Shown here: positions 42,014 to 52,274 of the stretch, one piece after another
Layout: the number at the start of each line of letters is the position of its first letter
Numbering within the stretch: position 1 is the stretch's first letter
Assembly (NCBI RefSeq): GCF_023822025.1
Contig: NZ_CP082909.1
Coordinates: 1-64,000 of the forward strand
Origin: Endozoicomonas sp. 4G
Lineage (GTDB): Bacteria > Pseudomonadota > Gammaproteobacteria > Pseudomonadales > Endozoicomonadaceae
Length of the DNA: 64,000 bases
Direction: 5' to 3'
Notes under the pieces: generated by a model
Databases searched by the model: none
The model's input: only the letters and a program-made list of their open reading frames with translations
What the model was told of the DNA's origin: nothing
Made by a program: the position numbers and the translations under genes

Positions 42014-42695
42014 GCCCGCGGGTGGTGGGGTTTGCGGGGCCGGCAGGCGTGGGCAAGAGCACTGCGGCGGCGTTGCTGGCGGCGGAGGGCGGGTGGCGGT
42101 TGCTGGCGTTCGCGGATCCGCTGCGGGCGATGGCGTTGGCGCTGCATCCGGAGTGGTCGCTGCTGGACTTGGTGGGGCCGGGCAAGGAGGTGGTGTGCGG
42201 TGCCTCGCCGCTGAGCTGGGGGCGGATGGAGGATGTGTTGATCGAGCACGCGCGGGAGCTGACGCACCGGTCGGTCGGCGAGGCGGTGGGGGTGATCTTC
42301 AACGGTCGGCGACGTTGAGCACGCTGCAGCACGCGCTCTCGCCGCGACAGACGTTGCGGGCGCTGGGGGATATGGTCAAGGCGATCGACCCGGATGCGTT
42401 CGTGCGCTCGGTGCGGGCGCGGGCGATCGATGCGGGCGAGCAGGGTCTGTCGGTGGTGATCGACGACGTGCGGTTCGAGCCGGAGGCCGCGCTGGTGCGG
42501 GAGCTCGGCGGGCTGGTGGTGCATCTGCGGCGCGAGGGGGTGCGGTTCCGGCGGGATCACAATTCGGAGCAGGGCGTGACGGTGGATGCGCGCGACACGC
42601 TTGCGATCAACCGGGGCAGCGTGCAGATGCTGCGCGGGGAGCTGTATCACGCGCTGGGCTTGGCCGGACGCAGGACGCGGGAGGTGGCGGCATGA
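42010..42695 (+). CDS. Deoxynucleoside monophosphate kinase (one frame break)
   Basis: The P-loop GFAGPAGVGKSTAAALL opens the protein at the GTG start. After a break near 42305 it continues TLQHALSPRQTLRALGDMVK and then VVIDDVRFEPEAALVRELGG, the DVRF block of T4 gp1-type dNMP kinases. It phosphorylates dNMPs for phage replication and works in the same pathway as the deaminase at 33.1 kb. Restored length is about 228 residues. Confidence 0.8.
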
Positions 42696-42934
42696 GCCCG
42701 TCGCGACTGCAGTGGGCGCTGCGGATGGCGCAGGAGGCGCGCTACGCTCTGTCGGATCTGGCCGACGTGATGGACGAGCTGGGCACCGAGGCCGATCGGG
42801 ACCACGGCGGGGGCTGCGATGCTGCGCACCTGATCAATCGCGCGGAGGAGGCCCGCGGAGCCGCTCGGCTGTTGGATGAGTGGATGGGGCATCTGCGGCG
42901 CTTGCGGTCGCGGGCCGAGGACGGGGCTGGATGA
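42692..42934 (+). CDS. Small helical phage protein
   Basis: Eighty residues, MSPSRLQWALRMAQEARYAL, with a Glu/Arg-rich second helix (RAEEARGAARLLDEWMGHL). It overlaps both neighbours by four bases. No family is recognised. Confidence 0.5.
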   Translation: MSPSRLQWALRMAQEARYALSDLADVMDELGTEADRDHGGGCDAAHLINRAEEARGAARLLDEWMGHLRRLRSRAEDGAG

Positions 42935-44046
42935 ACGGGATGACGCATCCTCGCGAAGACACGCCGACGGACCCGCCGAATTTGCAGGTTGCGCTTGCGC
43001 ATGCCGCTTCGGGACGACCGGTGTTTCCGTGCTCGGCGAAGACGAAGCATCCGGCGATCTCGAAAGAGGCGGGCGGGCGCGGCTTCCTGGACGCGACGAC
43101 GGACGCCAAGCAGATCAGGGAATGGTGGAGCCGGTATCCGTCGGCCATCGTCGGGATGCCGACGGGGGCGAAAACGGGTGTCTGGGTGTTGGATGTGGAC
43201 GTGAAGCCGGGTCAACGCGGTGCGGAGTCGCTGGCGTTGCTGACGGAGACGTTCGGTCCGTTGCCCGAGACGCTGGTGTGTCGGACGGCATCGGGCGGTC
43301 GGCACTTCTTCTTTGTGCACCCTCGGGACGGTCGGCGGATACCGAATAAGGGCTCTCGACTCGGGATCGGTCACGAGACGTGGGGCGACGGCGCGTATCC
43401 GGAGGTGCCGTTCGAGCGTGCCCCGAACGGGCAGATGGTGACCCCGGACCTGGATGTGCGCGGGGATGGCGGTTATGTGATTTTGGCCGGGTCGATCATG
43501 TTGGACGGCCGGGCGTATGAGTGGGCGTCGGTCGACGGTGCGAAGGCCGCGCCTGCTCCCGAGTGGCTGGCTGCGCTGGTCACCGTGGAGCCGGACGCGC
43601 CGCGCATGGCTGCGGTACGCGGGGATGCGAGCGTGCCGGACGGGAGCTTCTTCGCGAAGGTGAACGCGAAGGCGCTGGGGAATCTGCAGGCGTGGGTGCC
43701 GGCGGTGTTTCCGGCGGCGGTGCCGTATCACGCGGGGTTCCGGGTGAGCTCCAAGGCGTTGGGCCGTGCGCTCGAGGAGGATATCAGCTTGGTGCCCGAG
43801 GGCATCATGGATTTCGGCGAGGAGCTGGGCAAGACGCCGATCGATATCGTTCTGGAGTGGGGCAACGCGGCGAAGGCTGCGGATGCGGCGGTGTGGTTGT
43901 GCGATCGGCTGGGGGTTGATCCGGCTGCGCTGGGCTGGCGGGATCGATCCGCCAGGCCGTCCGGTCGTCACGAGGAGGTCGTTCCCCCGCCCCTCCGCCT
44001 GAAGCGGGGTCGACATCGGAACCGCCTGCAGGGCGGCCGAAATTGA
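42931..44046 (+). CDS. Bifunctional DNA primase-polymerase
   Basis: A 371-residue protein. The N-terminal prim-pol domain begins LQVALAHAASGRPVFPCSAK, typical of phage replicases. The catalytic region holds GVWVLDVDVK and, further on, TASGGRHFFFVHP with DGGYVILAGSIM. It starts replication forks by making primers. The TGA at its end overlaps a TTG start of the helicase-like gene, so the two work together. ATG 42931 overlaps the upstream stop. Confidence 0.8.
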   Translation: MNGMTHPREDTPTDPPNLQVALAHAASGRPVFPCSAKTKHPAISKEAGGRGFLDATTDAKQIREWWSRYPSAIVGMPTGAKTGVWVLDVDVKPGQRGAESLALLTETFGPLPETLVCRTASGGRHFFFVHPRDGRRIPNKGSRLGIGHETWGDGAYPEVPFERAPNGQMVTPDLDVRGDGGYVILAGSIMLDGRAYEWASVDGAKAAPAPEWLAALVTVEPDAPRMAAVRGDASVPDGSFFAKVNAKALGNLQAWVPAVFPAAVPYHAGFRVSSKALGRALEEDISLVPEGIMDFGEELGKTPIDIVLEWGNAAKAADAAVWLCDRLGVDPAALGWRDRSARPSGRHEEVVPPPLRLKRGRHRNRLQGGRN

Positions 44047-45608
44047 AGGTGGTGGGCGGAACAGACCATGATCCTCGGCCGGTCGTGGAGATCGAGAACG
44101 GGCGCCTGCCGCAGAATACGGACGATGCTGCTGCCTATTTGATGGAGGGCGGGGCGGAGGTCTACCAGCACGGGAACCGCCTGGTGCGGGTCGGGCGCTG
44201 GGAAGGTGCCTCTCCCGGCGTGGAGCGACCGACCGGATCGGGCGTGTTGCTGGATATCAGCCCGGAGTGGCTGGTGGACACGATGACCCGGCTGGTCAAT
44301 TTCAAGCGGTTCGACGGTCGGTCCGGGGAATGGCGCAAGACGGATGCGCCGTCGAAGATCGCCAAGACGCTGTTGGCCCGGCGGGCGAGTGGCCGTTCGA
44401 TCACCTCGTGGGGTTTTGCGATTCCCCCACCCTGACGCATGACGGCAGGGTCGTCTCCGAACCCGGTTACGACAAGCCGTCCGGGTTGTATCTGTCCAAT
44501 CCTCCGAAGATTCGGCCCATCGGCAAGATCAGCCCGGAGGACCTCGCCGAGTCGTCTCGGGCGCTGTACTCCCTCTTCGATACCTTCCCTTTGCGACACC
44601 CGCCGATGAATCCGCTGCGCTGGCGATGGCGATGACGGCGCTGTTGCGTCGGGTGCTGCCGGCTGCGCCGCTGGGGTGCATCAGTGCCTCGACCCCGGGA
44701 CGGGGAAGTCGTTGTTCGCGGATTGCTTGTCGGTGTTGGCGACGGGGAGGACGGCTCCGGTGGCGGCGATCGGGAAGGATACGGAGGAGTTGGAAAAGCG
44801 CATCGACTCGCTGTTGCTCAAGGGAGATGCGTTGACGGTGTTCGACAACGTGGATCGGGCGGTGAAATCGGACGTGCTGTGCCAGGTGACCACGCAAGCG
44901 CACAAATCCATCCGGGTGTTGGCGCAGTCGCGGATCGTGGAGGCGCCGACGAACGTGGCGCTCTACATGACGGGCAACAATCTGACGCTGATCGGGGATC
45001 TGACTCGGCGGGCGGTGCTGACGAATCTCGACGCGGGGTGCGAGCGGCCGGAGCTGCGGGAGTTCAAGCGCGATGCGATTGCGCATGTGCTCAAGCATCG
45101 GGCCGAGGGGATTCGCAACGTGCTGGTGATTGCGAAGGCGTATCTCGATGCGGGGTGCCCGAAGGTCGATGCCCCGCCGTTCGGGTCGTTCGAGCAGTGG
45201 GACCGCATGGTGCGCCGCCCGCTGATGTGGGCCGGCTGGCCGGATCCGCTCGGGCCTGCCGGGTCGATGCGGGAACAGGACCATGAGTTCGGCGGGATGG
45301 TCGACCTGATGGTGTCCTGGTCGGAGATCCAAGGGAAGCAGGAGGCGACGGCCGCGGAGCTCTACGAGCTGATCACTGCCCGCGTACCGCTGATGGGCGG
45401 TGACTACGGTCCGCAGTATCCGGCGTTGCAGGACGCGGCCGTGACGGTGCTCGGGGCCATCGGGAAGTGGTCTCCCAAGGAGCTGGGCTACCGCCTACGC
45501 CAATGGTCGGGGCGCATCGTGAGCGGTTACCGGGTGGTGCATGGCGGCAAATCCAAGCACGGGGTCAAGTGGCGCGTCGAGTCGATGACGACCGCCAGCC
45601 CCGCCTGA
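44043..45608 (+). CDS. Replicative helicase-like ATPase (three frame breaks)
   Basis: The pieces join across breaks near 44430, 44620 and 44695. Each fits one lost base. Walker A is TPGTGKSLFADCLSVL and a Walker B-like ALTVFDNVDRAV follows. NVALYMTGNNLTLIGDLTRR resembles the sensor/Arg-finger region of phage DnaB-unlike helicases. The intact C-terminal half (44676-45608) ends in a DNA-binding-like domain (LRQWSGRIVSGYRVVHG). With the primase it forms a replication module. Restored length is about 520 residues. Confidence 0.7.
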
Positions 45609-45618
45609 GACGGGTACG

Positions 45619-45735
45619 GGTGACGATGGTGACGATGGTGACGATGTTTGACCCCTACATAAGAAAGTGTCCCTTTTTGATAAACATAATATGTGTAGGG
45701 ACCGGAATCATCATCACCATCGTCACATCGTCACC
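45619..45735. other. Iteron/dyad region, possible replication origin
   Basis: GGTGACGATGGTGACGATGG (left arm, three 9-bp copies at 45619-45648) mirrors CATCACCATCGTCACATCG (right arm at 45709-45735). Inside, CCCCTACAT (45652-45660) mirrors ATGTGTAGGG (45691-45700), with an AT-rich centre. The dyad is more than 100 bp long and lies just after the helicase gene. It may be an origin or a transcription-control site. Confidence 0.5.
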
Positions 45736-45752
45736 TTTTGGGGTGAATCGCG

Positions 45753-46061
45753 ATGAAGGATCTGACATGGATCGAGAGAGATCGCTACAGCCAGCGCGCG
45801 AACACCGGCCATCAGGTGAGCGCAGCTAAAGGCGCCCGCGGTTGGGTCTACTCCGCCTGGGGCCGCAACCGGGCGCCCGGCGTGCACTACCACGAGGTGC
45901 CGGATGCGCTGGGTGCTCGCGAGCATTACCGGCGCGGCGAGCATGTCCCGCAGCGCTTCGAGTGCCTGGGGCATTTCGCCACGGCGGCAGAGGCCCGCGC
46001 GGCGTGCGCTGCGGATGCGGCCTCGATCGCCGAGCGGGACGAGACGGAGGCGAGCCGATGA
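45753..46061 (+). CDS. Phage protein, unknown
   Basis: A 102-residue protein, MKDLTWIERDRYSQRANTGHQ, with GRNRAPGVHYHEVPDALGAR and an Ala-rich helix at the end. It starts right after the dyad and overlaps the zinc-ribbon gene. The function is not recognised. Confidence 0.55.
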   Translation: MKDLTWIERDRYSQRANTGHQVSAAKGARGWVYSAWGRNRAPGVHYHEVPDALGAREHYRRGEHVPQRFECLGHFATAAEARAACAADAASIAERDETEASR

Positions 46062-46258
46062 GATGCCCGGTCTGCGGATGCGAGCACCACGTCGTGATCG
46101 AGACGCGGCGGCACGACGACGAGGACGGTGTGATTCGGCGGCGTCGCAAGTGCGGGCACTGCCAGTTCCGGTGGTCGACGGCGGAGGTGCCGGTCAACGT
46201 GCCGGCCAGCGTGACGCGGTTGGCGGCAACGTGGGTGGTGCGGAGGGTGACGGTGTGA
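46058..46258 (+). CDS. Zinc-ribbon transcription factor-like protein
   Basis: Sixty-six residues. MRCPVCGCEHHVVIETRRHD and RRRKCGHCQFRWST give two CxxC knuckles as in NrdR/Ogr-type zinc ribbons. ATG 46058 overlaps the previous stop. Such proteins in phages often activate late genes, which suits the place just before the packaging/structural part if the genome is circular. Confidence 0.65.
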   Translation: MRCPVCGCEHHVVIETRRHDDEDGVIRRRRKCGHCQFRWSTAEVPVNVPASVTRLAATWVVRRVTV

Positions 46259-46946
46259 AGATCGATATCAGGGGTTTGGCGGATACGCGTCGGGCTGTCG
46301 GCGAGCTGGCGAAGCAGATCCCGTTTGCGACGGCCAAGGCGATCAACACGACCGCATTTGCCGTGCGTGCGGCGGAGCAGAAAGAGTTGCAAGCGAAGCT
46401 CGATCGTCCGACGCCGTGGCTTCCGAAACAGGTCTGGGTGAAACAGGCGACCAAGACCTCGTTGGCTGCCAAGGTCGGATCGAAGTCGGGTGTCGACGGC
46501 ACGGCTGCGGTCTTGGATCGCGTTGTCGCGCCGCATATCGTCGGCGGGAGCCGGCTGCCGAAACCGGTGGAGGATCAGATCCGCCGCAAGAATTGGATGC
46601 CTGCAAGCTGGCGGGCAATCCCGACGCCGTCCGAGACGCGCGACCAGTACGGCAACCTCCCCTGGCGGATTGGATGCGCCTGATCGCCATGACCAACCCG
46701 AACTATTTCGTCGTGCCCGTCGGTTCGGCGAAAGCGCGGCACTTGGCGCCCGGAATCTATCGGCGCTACGGCGCGGCACAGCACGGCTATACCGGTCGAC
46801 GTGTCGAGCGCCTACTCGCCTTCGTCGCCGATACGCGGTACCGCAGTCGCGTCGATTGGAGCGGCGTGGGCGAACGCACGGTAACCGAGACGTTCCCTGG
46901 GGCCTTCGACGCGGCATTGACCGATGCCATCAACAGCGCGCGATGA
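46255..46946 (+). CDS. Phage minor tail/head-tail protein (one frame break)
   Basis: A GTG start (46255) gives VKIDIRGLADTRRAVGELAK, then QIPFATAKAINTTAFAVRAA. After a break near 46665 it continues LIAMTNPNYFVVPVGSAKAR and RVERLLAFVADTRYRS. About 230 residues, resembling the GPZ-like minor tail or head-tail joining proteins. It is out of place beside replication genes, which fits a circularly permuted genome or a rearrangement. Confidence 0.55.
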
Positions 46947-47029
46947 TGGTTACAAGTTTGGCGCCGATGGGACCCCGTCCCCGGCGGAAACCGCGGGACA
47001 TCTGGCGGCAACCCTGGCGTTGGCATTAA
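46944..47029 (+). CDS. Truncated phage ORF at the boundary
   Basis: ATG 46944 (overlapping the upstream stop) opens MMVTSLAPMGPRPRRKPRDI and soon stops at TAA 47027-47029. The GC-rich phage style lasts to about 47,020 and then the sequence becomes chromosomal. The gene therefore looks cut off by the junction. Confidence 0.35.
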
Positions 47030-48030
47030 TGGTGGGAGGCTTTACCGGGCAGGCGTTGAGTGGGCCGATTGAAATTGGTTTGTTGTATGCCTTTATCAAC
47101 TATCTGGACCGGATGTTTGAGCCACTGACCCAGGTCACCATGCAAATGCAGGTACTTCAGCAGTCGGTGGTATCGGCGGAGCGCGTCTTTACGCTGATGG
47201 ATGAACCCATTGAATCGGAGCAGGAAAGGGTCAAGGACTCCCTGATCACCAAAGGAAAAATTGAATTCAGGGAGGTAGAGCTGTCCTACGACGGTAAAAA
47301 CAAGGCGCTGGACGGCGTTTCCTTTACGGCGGAGCCCGGACAGTTTATTGCCCTGGTCGGTCATACCGGCAGTGGCAAAAGCTCCATTGTTAACTTGCTG
47401 ATGCGGTTCTATCCGTATCAGAGTGGCCAGATTTTGATTGATGGTCAGCCTCTGTCCGGTTTTCCTGAGGAGGAGTTGAGGCGACGATTGGGATTGGTGT
47501 TTCAGGAACCCTTTGTTTTTGAAGGCAGCATTGCCGAAAACATCCATCTCGGTCACGAGCATGTGACGGAGAAAGAAGTCTGGCATGCTGCGCAACTGGT
47601 TCAGGCCGCCGGATTTATAGAAAAGTTGCCGGACGGTTATGCCCAGTTGCTGGGTGAGCGGGGGCAATCGCTGTCCAGTGGTGAAAAACAACTGTTGTCG
47701 TTTGCCAGAACGCTGGCCCAGGATCCTGGCATTCTGATCATGGACGAAGCAACGGCGAATATTGACAGCGAAACAGAGCAGGCCATCAAGCAAGGTTTGA
47801 AAACCCTGCGGGAAGGCCGGACCACACTGGCTATCGCCCACCGTTTAACCACGATTGAAGATGCTGATCAGATTCTGGTCATGGAAAAAGGACGCATCGT
47901 GCAACGGGGAACTCACCAGCAACTGCTGGCAGAGCCGGGTCTGTATCTGGATATGTACCAGTCCCAGAGAAATCAGATACAAAAAGAGTCGCTGTTGGCA
48001 GAGGACAAGCCACTCCAGCCAGCGATGTAA
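47018..48030 (+). CDS. ABC exporter half (MdlB-like), N-terminus missing
   Basis: Only the end of the membrane domain and the full ATPase domain remain. LYAFINYLDRMFEPLTQVTM is the last membrane-domain block. Walker A is GHTGSGKSS, the Q-loop FQEPFVF, the signature LSSGEKQLLSFA (degenerate, as in MdlB), Walker B LIMDEATANID and the H-loop AIAHRL. About 250 N-terminal residues are absent, replaced by phage sequence. It is broken and unlikely to function. The best match in order and motifs is the MdlAB-type heterodimeric exporter. Confidence 0.8.
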
Positions 48031-48049
48031 CGATGCAGCGATAGCATCA

Positions 48050-48078
48050 TTCCTGTATCACCATCAGCAGGTTATAAT
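48050..48078 (+). promoter_or_regulatory. Putative proA promoter
   Basis: TTCCTG (48050-48055), a 17-base spacer and TATAAT (48073-48078) lie 75 bases before the proA start. The element tataatgcccgac recurs upstream of dacA. Confidence 0.5.
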
Positions 48079-48153
48079 GCCCGACCCAGTGGTCTGACCG
48101 ATCGGGGTGGGAAAAGCATTCTGGTTTTCTGATAGGTGAACAAGGAGTAGGCA

Positions 48154-49416
48154 GTGACTGAACAGGTAACAGAGTATATGCATGAACTGGGCAAAAAAGC
48201 CCGGGAAGCCAGTGCCGAGGTAGCTAAAGCCGATACGGGTCTGAAAAACCAGGCCCTGCTGGCGATTGCCACTGAGCTGGAAGCGACTCGACCGTTACTG
48301 CGTGAAGCCAATGCTGTCGATTTGGCAAACGGTCGACGCCGGGAGCTGGATGCCGCACTGCTGGATCGGCTGGAGCTGACCGATGCCGGTATTGATACCA
48401 TGATCGAGAACCTGAAACAGGTGGCTTCACTGCCCGACCCGGTGGGGACGATTGATGATCTCAAGTATGTTCCCAGTGGCATCCAGGTGGGTAAAATGCG
48501 AGTGCCGCTGGGAGTGATTGGTATTATCTATGAGTCTCGACCCAACGTAACCATTGAGGCTGCCAGTCTCTGCCTGAAGTCCGGTAATGCGGTGATTTTA
48601 CGTGGCGGCAGTGAATCCATTGCTTCTAACAAGGCGATCGCTCAATGCATTCAGAAGGGCCTTGCATCGGTTGGCCTGCCAGAAGCAGCGGTTCAGGTGG
48701 TAGCGACAACGGATCGTGAGGCGGTCGGGGCTCTGATCAGTATGCCTGAATATGTTGACGTGATCGTGCCAAGGGGTGGTAAAGGCCTGATCGAACGCAT
48801 TAGTCGTGATGCCAGAGTTCCTGTGATCAAGCACCTGGATGGTATTTGCCATGTTTATATTGACGATCTGGCTGACCGGGAGAAAGCACTGGCCATTGCT
48901 GTGAATGCCAAAACTCACCGCTACGGTGTCTGCAATGCCATGGAGACGTTACTGATCAACAGCGCCGTTGCTGCTGACCTGCTGCCTGAGTTGGCACTGC
49001 GCTACCAGAAACTGGGGGTTGAGCTGAGAGGCTGCCCGGAGGTTTGTGATAAGGTTCCGGGTGCTTTGGCTGCTACAGAAGAAGACTGGCAGACAGAATA
49101 TCTGGCACCGATACTGTCCATTAAGCTGGTCGGTGATATGAACGAAGCCATCGAGCATATCAATCATTATGGCTCTCATCATACCGATTCGATCATCACC
49201 GAGAGTTATAGCCGGGGCCGGGACTTCCTGAGAGAAGTGGACTCCAGCTCCGTCATGGTCAATGCCTCCACCCGGTTTGCGGACGGTTTTGAGTATGGTC
49301 TGGGCGCAGAGATTGGTATTTCTACGGACAAGATTCATGCCCGTGGCCCTGTTGGGCTGGAGGGACTGACTTCACAGAAATATGTAGTATTAGGCGACGG
49401 TCATATCCGGAAATAA
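48154..49416 (+). CDS. proA: Gamma-glutamyl phosphate reductase
   Basis: A 420-residue ALDH-fold enzyme that reduces gamma-glutamyl phosphate to glutamate semialdehyde in proline synthesis. [32 protein letters not shown], the catalytic-Cys block [12 protein letters not shown] and the end [13 protein letters not shown] are all present. The GTG start at 48154 follows aaggag. The preceding gap carries a promoter. Confidence 0.95.
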   Translation: MTEQVTEYMHELGKKAREASAEVAKADTGLKNQALLAIATELEATRPLLREANAVDLANGRRRELDAALLDRLELTDAGIDTMIENLKQVASLPDPVGTIDDLKYVPSGIQVGKMRVPLGVIGIIYESRPNVTIEAASLCLKSGNAVILRGGSESIASNKAIAQCIQKGLASVGLPEAAVQVVATTDREAVGALISMPEYVDVIVPRGGKGLIERISRDARVPVIKHLDGICHVYIDDLADREKALAIAVNAKTHRYGVCNAMETLLINSAVAADLLPELALRYQKLGVELRGCPEVCDKVPGALAATEEDWQTEYLAPILSIKLVGDMNEAIEHINHYGSHHTDSIITESYSRGRDFLREVDSSSVMVNASTRFADGFEYGLGAEIGISTDKIHARGPVGLEGLTSQKYVVLGDGHIRK

Positions 49417-49564
49417 CGGATTGCCATCACCCCGTTAACGATTGATGATCGCAGCTATTATATGGGTTTCAAGTACTTAGGTACTTAATCAACAAACAAT
49501 TATGACAAAAGCCTGTACAATTTGTGTCCTGGCTTTTGATTTTTATCGAGTTCTAAAGAGATAT

Positions 49565-49915
49565 ATGCAATCTGAACAACTGAAGCAACAGGTCATTGAT
49601 GCTATCGAAGAGATGAAAGGCAACGACATTACCTGCCTGGACGTTTCCGAGCTGACCAGCGTGACTGATTACATGATTATCGCCAGCGGTACTTCCAACC
49701 GTCATGTGAAATCTGTAGCAGACAATGTGATCGATAAGTGCAAGCAAAGCGGTGCTCGTCCATTGGGGACAGAAGGTCAGGAAAAATCCGAATGGGTTCT
49801 GGTGGATATGGGCGACGTTGTCGTACACGTTATGATGCCAGCCACCCGTGCATTCTATGATCTTGAGCGTCTCTGGGAGCACAGTGAAGAACAGCAGGCT
49901 ACCGAGCTGTCTTGA
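49565..49915 (+). CDS. rsfS: Ribosomal silencing factor RsfS
   Basis: A 116-residue protein, [20 protein letters not shown], with [19 protein letters not shown] and [20 protein letters not shown], the DUF143 pattern. It binds uL14 and blocks subunit joining in stationary phase. The open frame begins 63 bases earlier, but the internal ATG matches family length. Confidence 0.95.
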   Translation: MQSEQLKQQVIDAIEEMKGNDITCLDVSELTSVTDYMIIASGTSNRHVKSVADNVIDKCKQSGARPLGTEGQEKSEWVLVDMGDVVVHVMMPATRAFYDLERLWEHSEEQQATELS

Positions 49916-50382
49916 TGCGCGTTCGTCTGATCTCCGTTGGTTCCAAAATGCCGGCCTGGGTTGATGACGGTTACCGGGAATACAGCCGACGCCTGGGCTC
50001 TGACCTCAGGCTGGATCTGGTTGAGATTCCGCTGAACCGTCGCAGCAAAGGGGCCGACGTCAGCCGCCTGCAGGAAAAAGAAGCCGGACAGATGCTGGCA
50101 GCAGCAGGACAGGGCGACCTGATAGTGACGATGGAGATCAAGGGGAAGCCCTGGTCGACAGAGAAGCTGGCAGACAATATGGGAGAATGGATGCATTCTG
50201 GCCGTAATGTCAGCCTGATGGTCGGCGGGCCGGAAGGGCTCCATCCCAGTGTCATGGCTCAGGCTGATCTCAGATGGTCGTTATCGCCTTTGACTTTGCC
50301 TCACCCGCTGGTCAGGGTGGTTCTTGCTGAACAGGTCTATCGTGCCTGGAGTATCCTCAAAAACCACCCTTATCATAAATAG
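49915..50382 (+). CDS. rlmH: 23S rRNA m3Psi1915 methyltransferase
   Basis: A 155-residue SPOUT methyltransferase. [35 protein letters not shown] and [20 protein letters not shown] are the family's SAM-binding knot signature. It methylates pseudouridine 1915. ATG shares one base with the rsfS stop, the usual rsfS-rlmH coupling. Confidence 0.95.
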   Translation: MRVRLISVGSKMPAWVDDGYREYSRRLGSDLRLDLVEIPLNRRSKGADVSRLQEKEAGQMLAAAGQGDLIVTMEIKGKPWSTEKLADNMGEWMHSGRNVSLMVGGPEGLHPSVMAQADLRWSLSPLTLPHPLVRVVLAEQVYRAWSILKNHPYHK

Positions 50383-50408
50383 ACAGCCATAAATAGACAG
50401 CTAAACAG

Positions 50409-52274
50409 ATGCCGGTGAATACCCTAAAGGACCACAAAGCAGAGCAACGGATTGTCAGTATCCGGGTCTGGTTGGCACTGGTCTTCATGATCCTGTTGGT
50501 CATGGTGCTGGTTTCCAGACTTTTCTACCTTCAGGTGATCAAATACGACGAGTTGGCTACCCAGTCTGAAGAAAATCGTGTGTTATTGCAGACAGTGCCT
50601 CCGGTTCGGGGACTGATCTATGATCGCAATGGTCATTTGCTGGCGACCAATCGCTCTACCCAGACGCTGGCTATTGTGCGAGAGCGGGTCGAAGACCTTG
50701 ATCAACTGCTTGACGATATTGGCCAGTTAATCCCTGTTAGTGAGAATGAACGAGATCGTTTCCTTCAGCAGATAAAACGACGCAGGCCTTTTGAATCGGT
50801 GCCACTCAAATTCAGCTTGAATGACAAGCAGGCGGCGCTGATTGCTGTCAACCAGTTTCGCCTGCCGGGTGTTGAGATTAATGCCGAGCTGGTGCGTGAA
50901 TACCCTGAAGGCAGCGCTTTTGCCCATAGCATCGGTTATGTGGGACGAATCAACGAGCGTGAATTAAAGAACCTTGATCCTGCTCTTTATACCGGTACTT
51001 ATACCATCGGCAAGATCGGTCTGGAACGTTTTTACGAGCCGGTATTGCTGGGTAAGCCGGGTTATCAGGAAGTTGAAGTCAATGCCCGTGGGCGGGTGAC
51101 CAGGGTTTTGAGCCGTGTCAATCCAACCCCCGGCAAAGATCTTCACTTGTATATTGATACCGATCTGCAAAATGCCGCGATTAAAGCCATGAAGGGAAGA
51201 AGAGGTGCCATCGTGGCGCTGGATCCCAAGACCGGTGGGGTAATGGCGATGGTCAGTAACCCGGCGTTCGATCCCAACCTGTTTGTGACCGGCATCGATT
51301 ACGCTTCTTTCAACGACCTGAATACAGATATTGAAAAGCCGCTCTATAATCGTGCGACATTGGGTGAGTACCCACCGGCTTCCACGATTAAGCCGTTGGT
51401 GGCGCTGGGTCTGCTGGCTAATGACGTCGTGGATGAAAATGACAGGATCTACGACAAAGGCTGGTTCCAACTTCCTGGCAGTGATCACCGTTTCCGTAAC
51501 TGGAACCGTAAGGGGGATGGCTGGATTAATTTGAATCAGGCGATTCTGCGTTCCAACGATACCTTTTTCTATCAAATGGCTGAAAAAATAGGGATTGATC
51601 CTCTTCACGATTTTCTCAGCCAGTTTGGCATGGGGCGCAAGAGCGGTATTGATATTCATGAAGAAAGAACGGGTCTGCTGCCTTCAACAGAGTGGAAGCA
51701 GGGCGCTTACAGTCAGCCCTGGTATCCGGGAGAAACCGTTATTGCCATCATTGGTCAGGGCTATATGCTGACCACTCCCATGCAACTGGCTGAATCGGTG
51801 ACCTTGATTGCCAACCGGGGGAAACACGTCCAGCCTCGTCTGGTGAAAGACGACATTCCTGAGCTGCAAAGCCCTGATTGGGGCGGCGATATTGAGTTGG
51901 ATCAGAAGCACTGGGATCTGGTGATTAATGCCATGGAAAAAGTGGTCAGTTTCAACCGGGGTACAGCCTACTGGCGAATTGGCCGTGGCTTGAAGTATCG
52001 AATGGCCGGTAAAACCGGTACTGCCCAGGTGGTCAGTATTCCCCAGGGGGAAGAATACGATGCCGAGAAACTCAAGGAATTCCAGCGGGATCACAGTCTT
52101 TTTGTGGCCTTTGCACCGGTCGAAGATCCCCAGATAGCACTGGCTGTTGTGTTGGAGAACAACAACGGCGCTTCCAATATCGCCCGGGAGGTGATGGATG
52201 CTTATCTCCTACCCAAACTGGCCAGCGCCGAACAGGTGCAGGCCAGTGCTGAAAACAAGAGGAGCGCACAATGA
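50409..52274 (+). CDS. mrdA: Penicillin-binding protein 2
   Basis: A 621-residue transpeptidase of the elongasome. The N-terminal membrane anchor (LVFMILLVMVLVSRLFYLQV) is followed by a dimerisation region and the catalytic motifs: STIK in PPASTIKPLVAL, SND in ILRSNDTFFYQ and KTG in AGKTGTAQV. With RodA it makes lateral wall peptidoglycan. The RodA ATG overlaps its stop. Confidence 0.95.
   Translation: MPVNTLKDHKAEQRIVSIRVWLALVFMILLVMVLVSRLFYLQVIKYDELATQSEENRVLLQTVPPVRGLIYDRNGHLLATNRSTQTLAIVRERVEDLDQLLDDIGQLIPVSENERDRFLQQIKRRRPFESVPLKFSLNDKQAALIAVNQFRLPGVEINAELVREYPEGSAFAHSIGYVGRINERELKNLDPALYTGTYTIGKIGLERFYEPVLLGKPGYQEVEVNARGRVTRVLSRVNPTPGKDLHLYIDTDLQNAAIKAMKGRRGAIVALDPKTGGVMAMVSNPAFDPNLFVTGIDYASFNDLNTDIEKPLYNRATLGEYPPASTIKPLVALGLLANDVVDENDRIYDKGWFQLPGSDHRFRNWNRKGDGWINLNQAILRSNDTFFYQMAEKIGIDPLHDFLSQFGMGRKSGIDIHEERTGLLPSTEWKQGAYSQPWYPGETVIAIIGQGYMLTTPMQLAESVTLIANRGKHVQPRLVKDDIPELQSPDWGGDIELDQKHWDLVINAMEKVVSFNRGTAYWRIGRGLKYRMAGKTGTAQVVSIPQGEEYDAEKLKEFQRDHSLFVAFAPVEDPQIALAVVLENNNGASNIAREVMDAYLLPKLASAEQVQASAENKRSAQ

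Noticed and set aside
45467-45829. ORF crossing the iteron/dyad region
   Set aside because: The frame consists of the repeat-derived MVTMVTM and runs from inside the helicase end. No plausible start or protein character.
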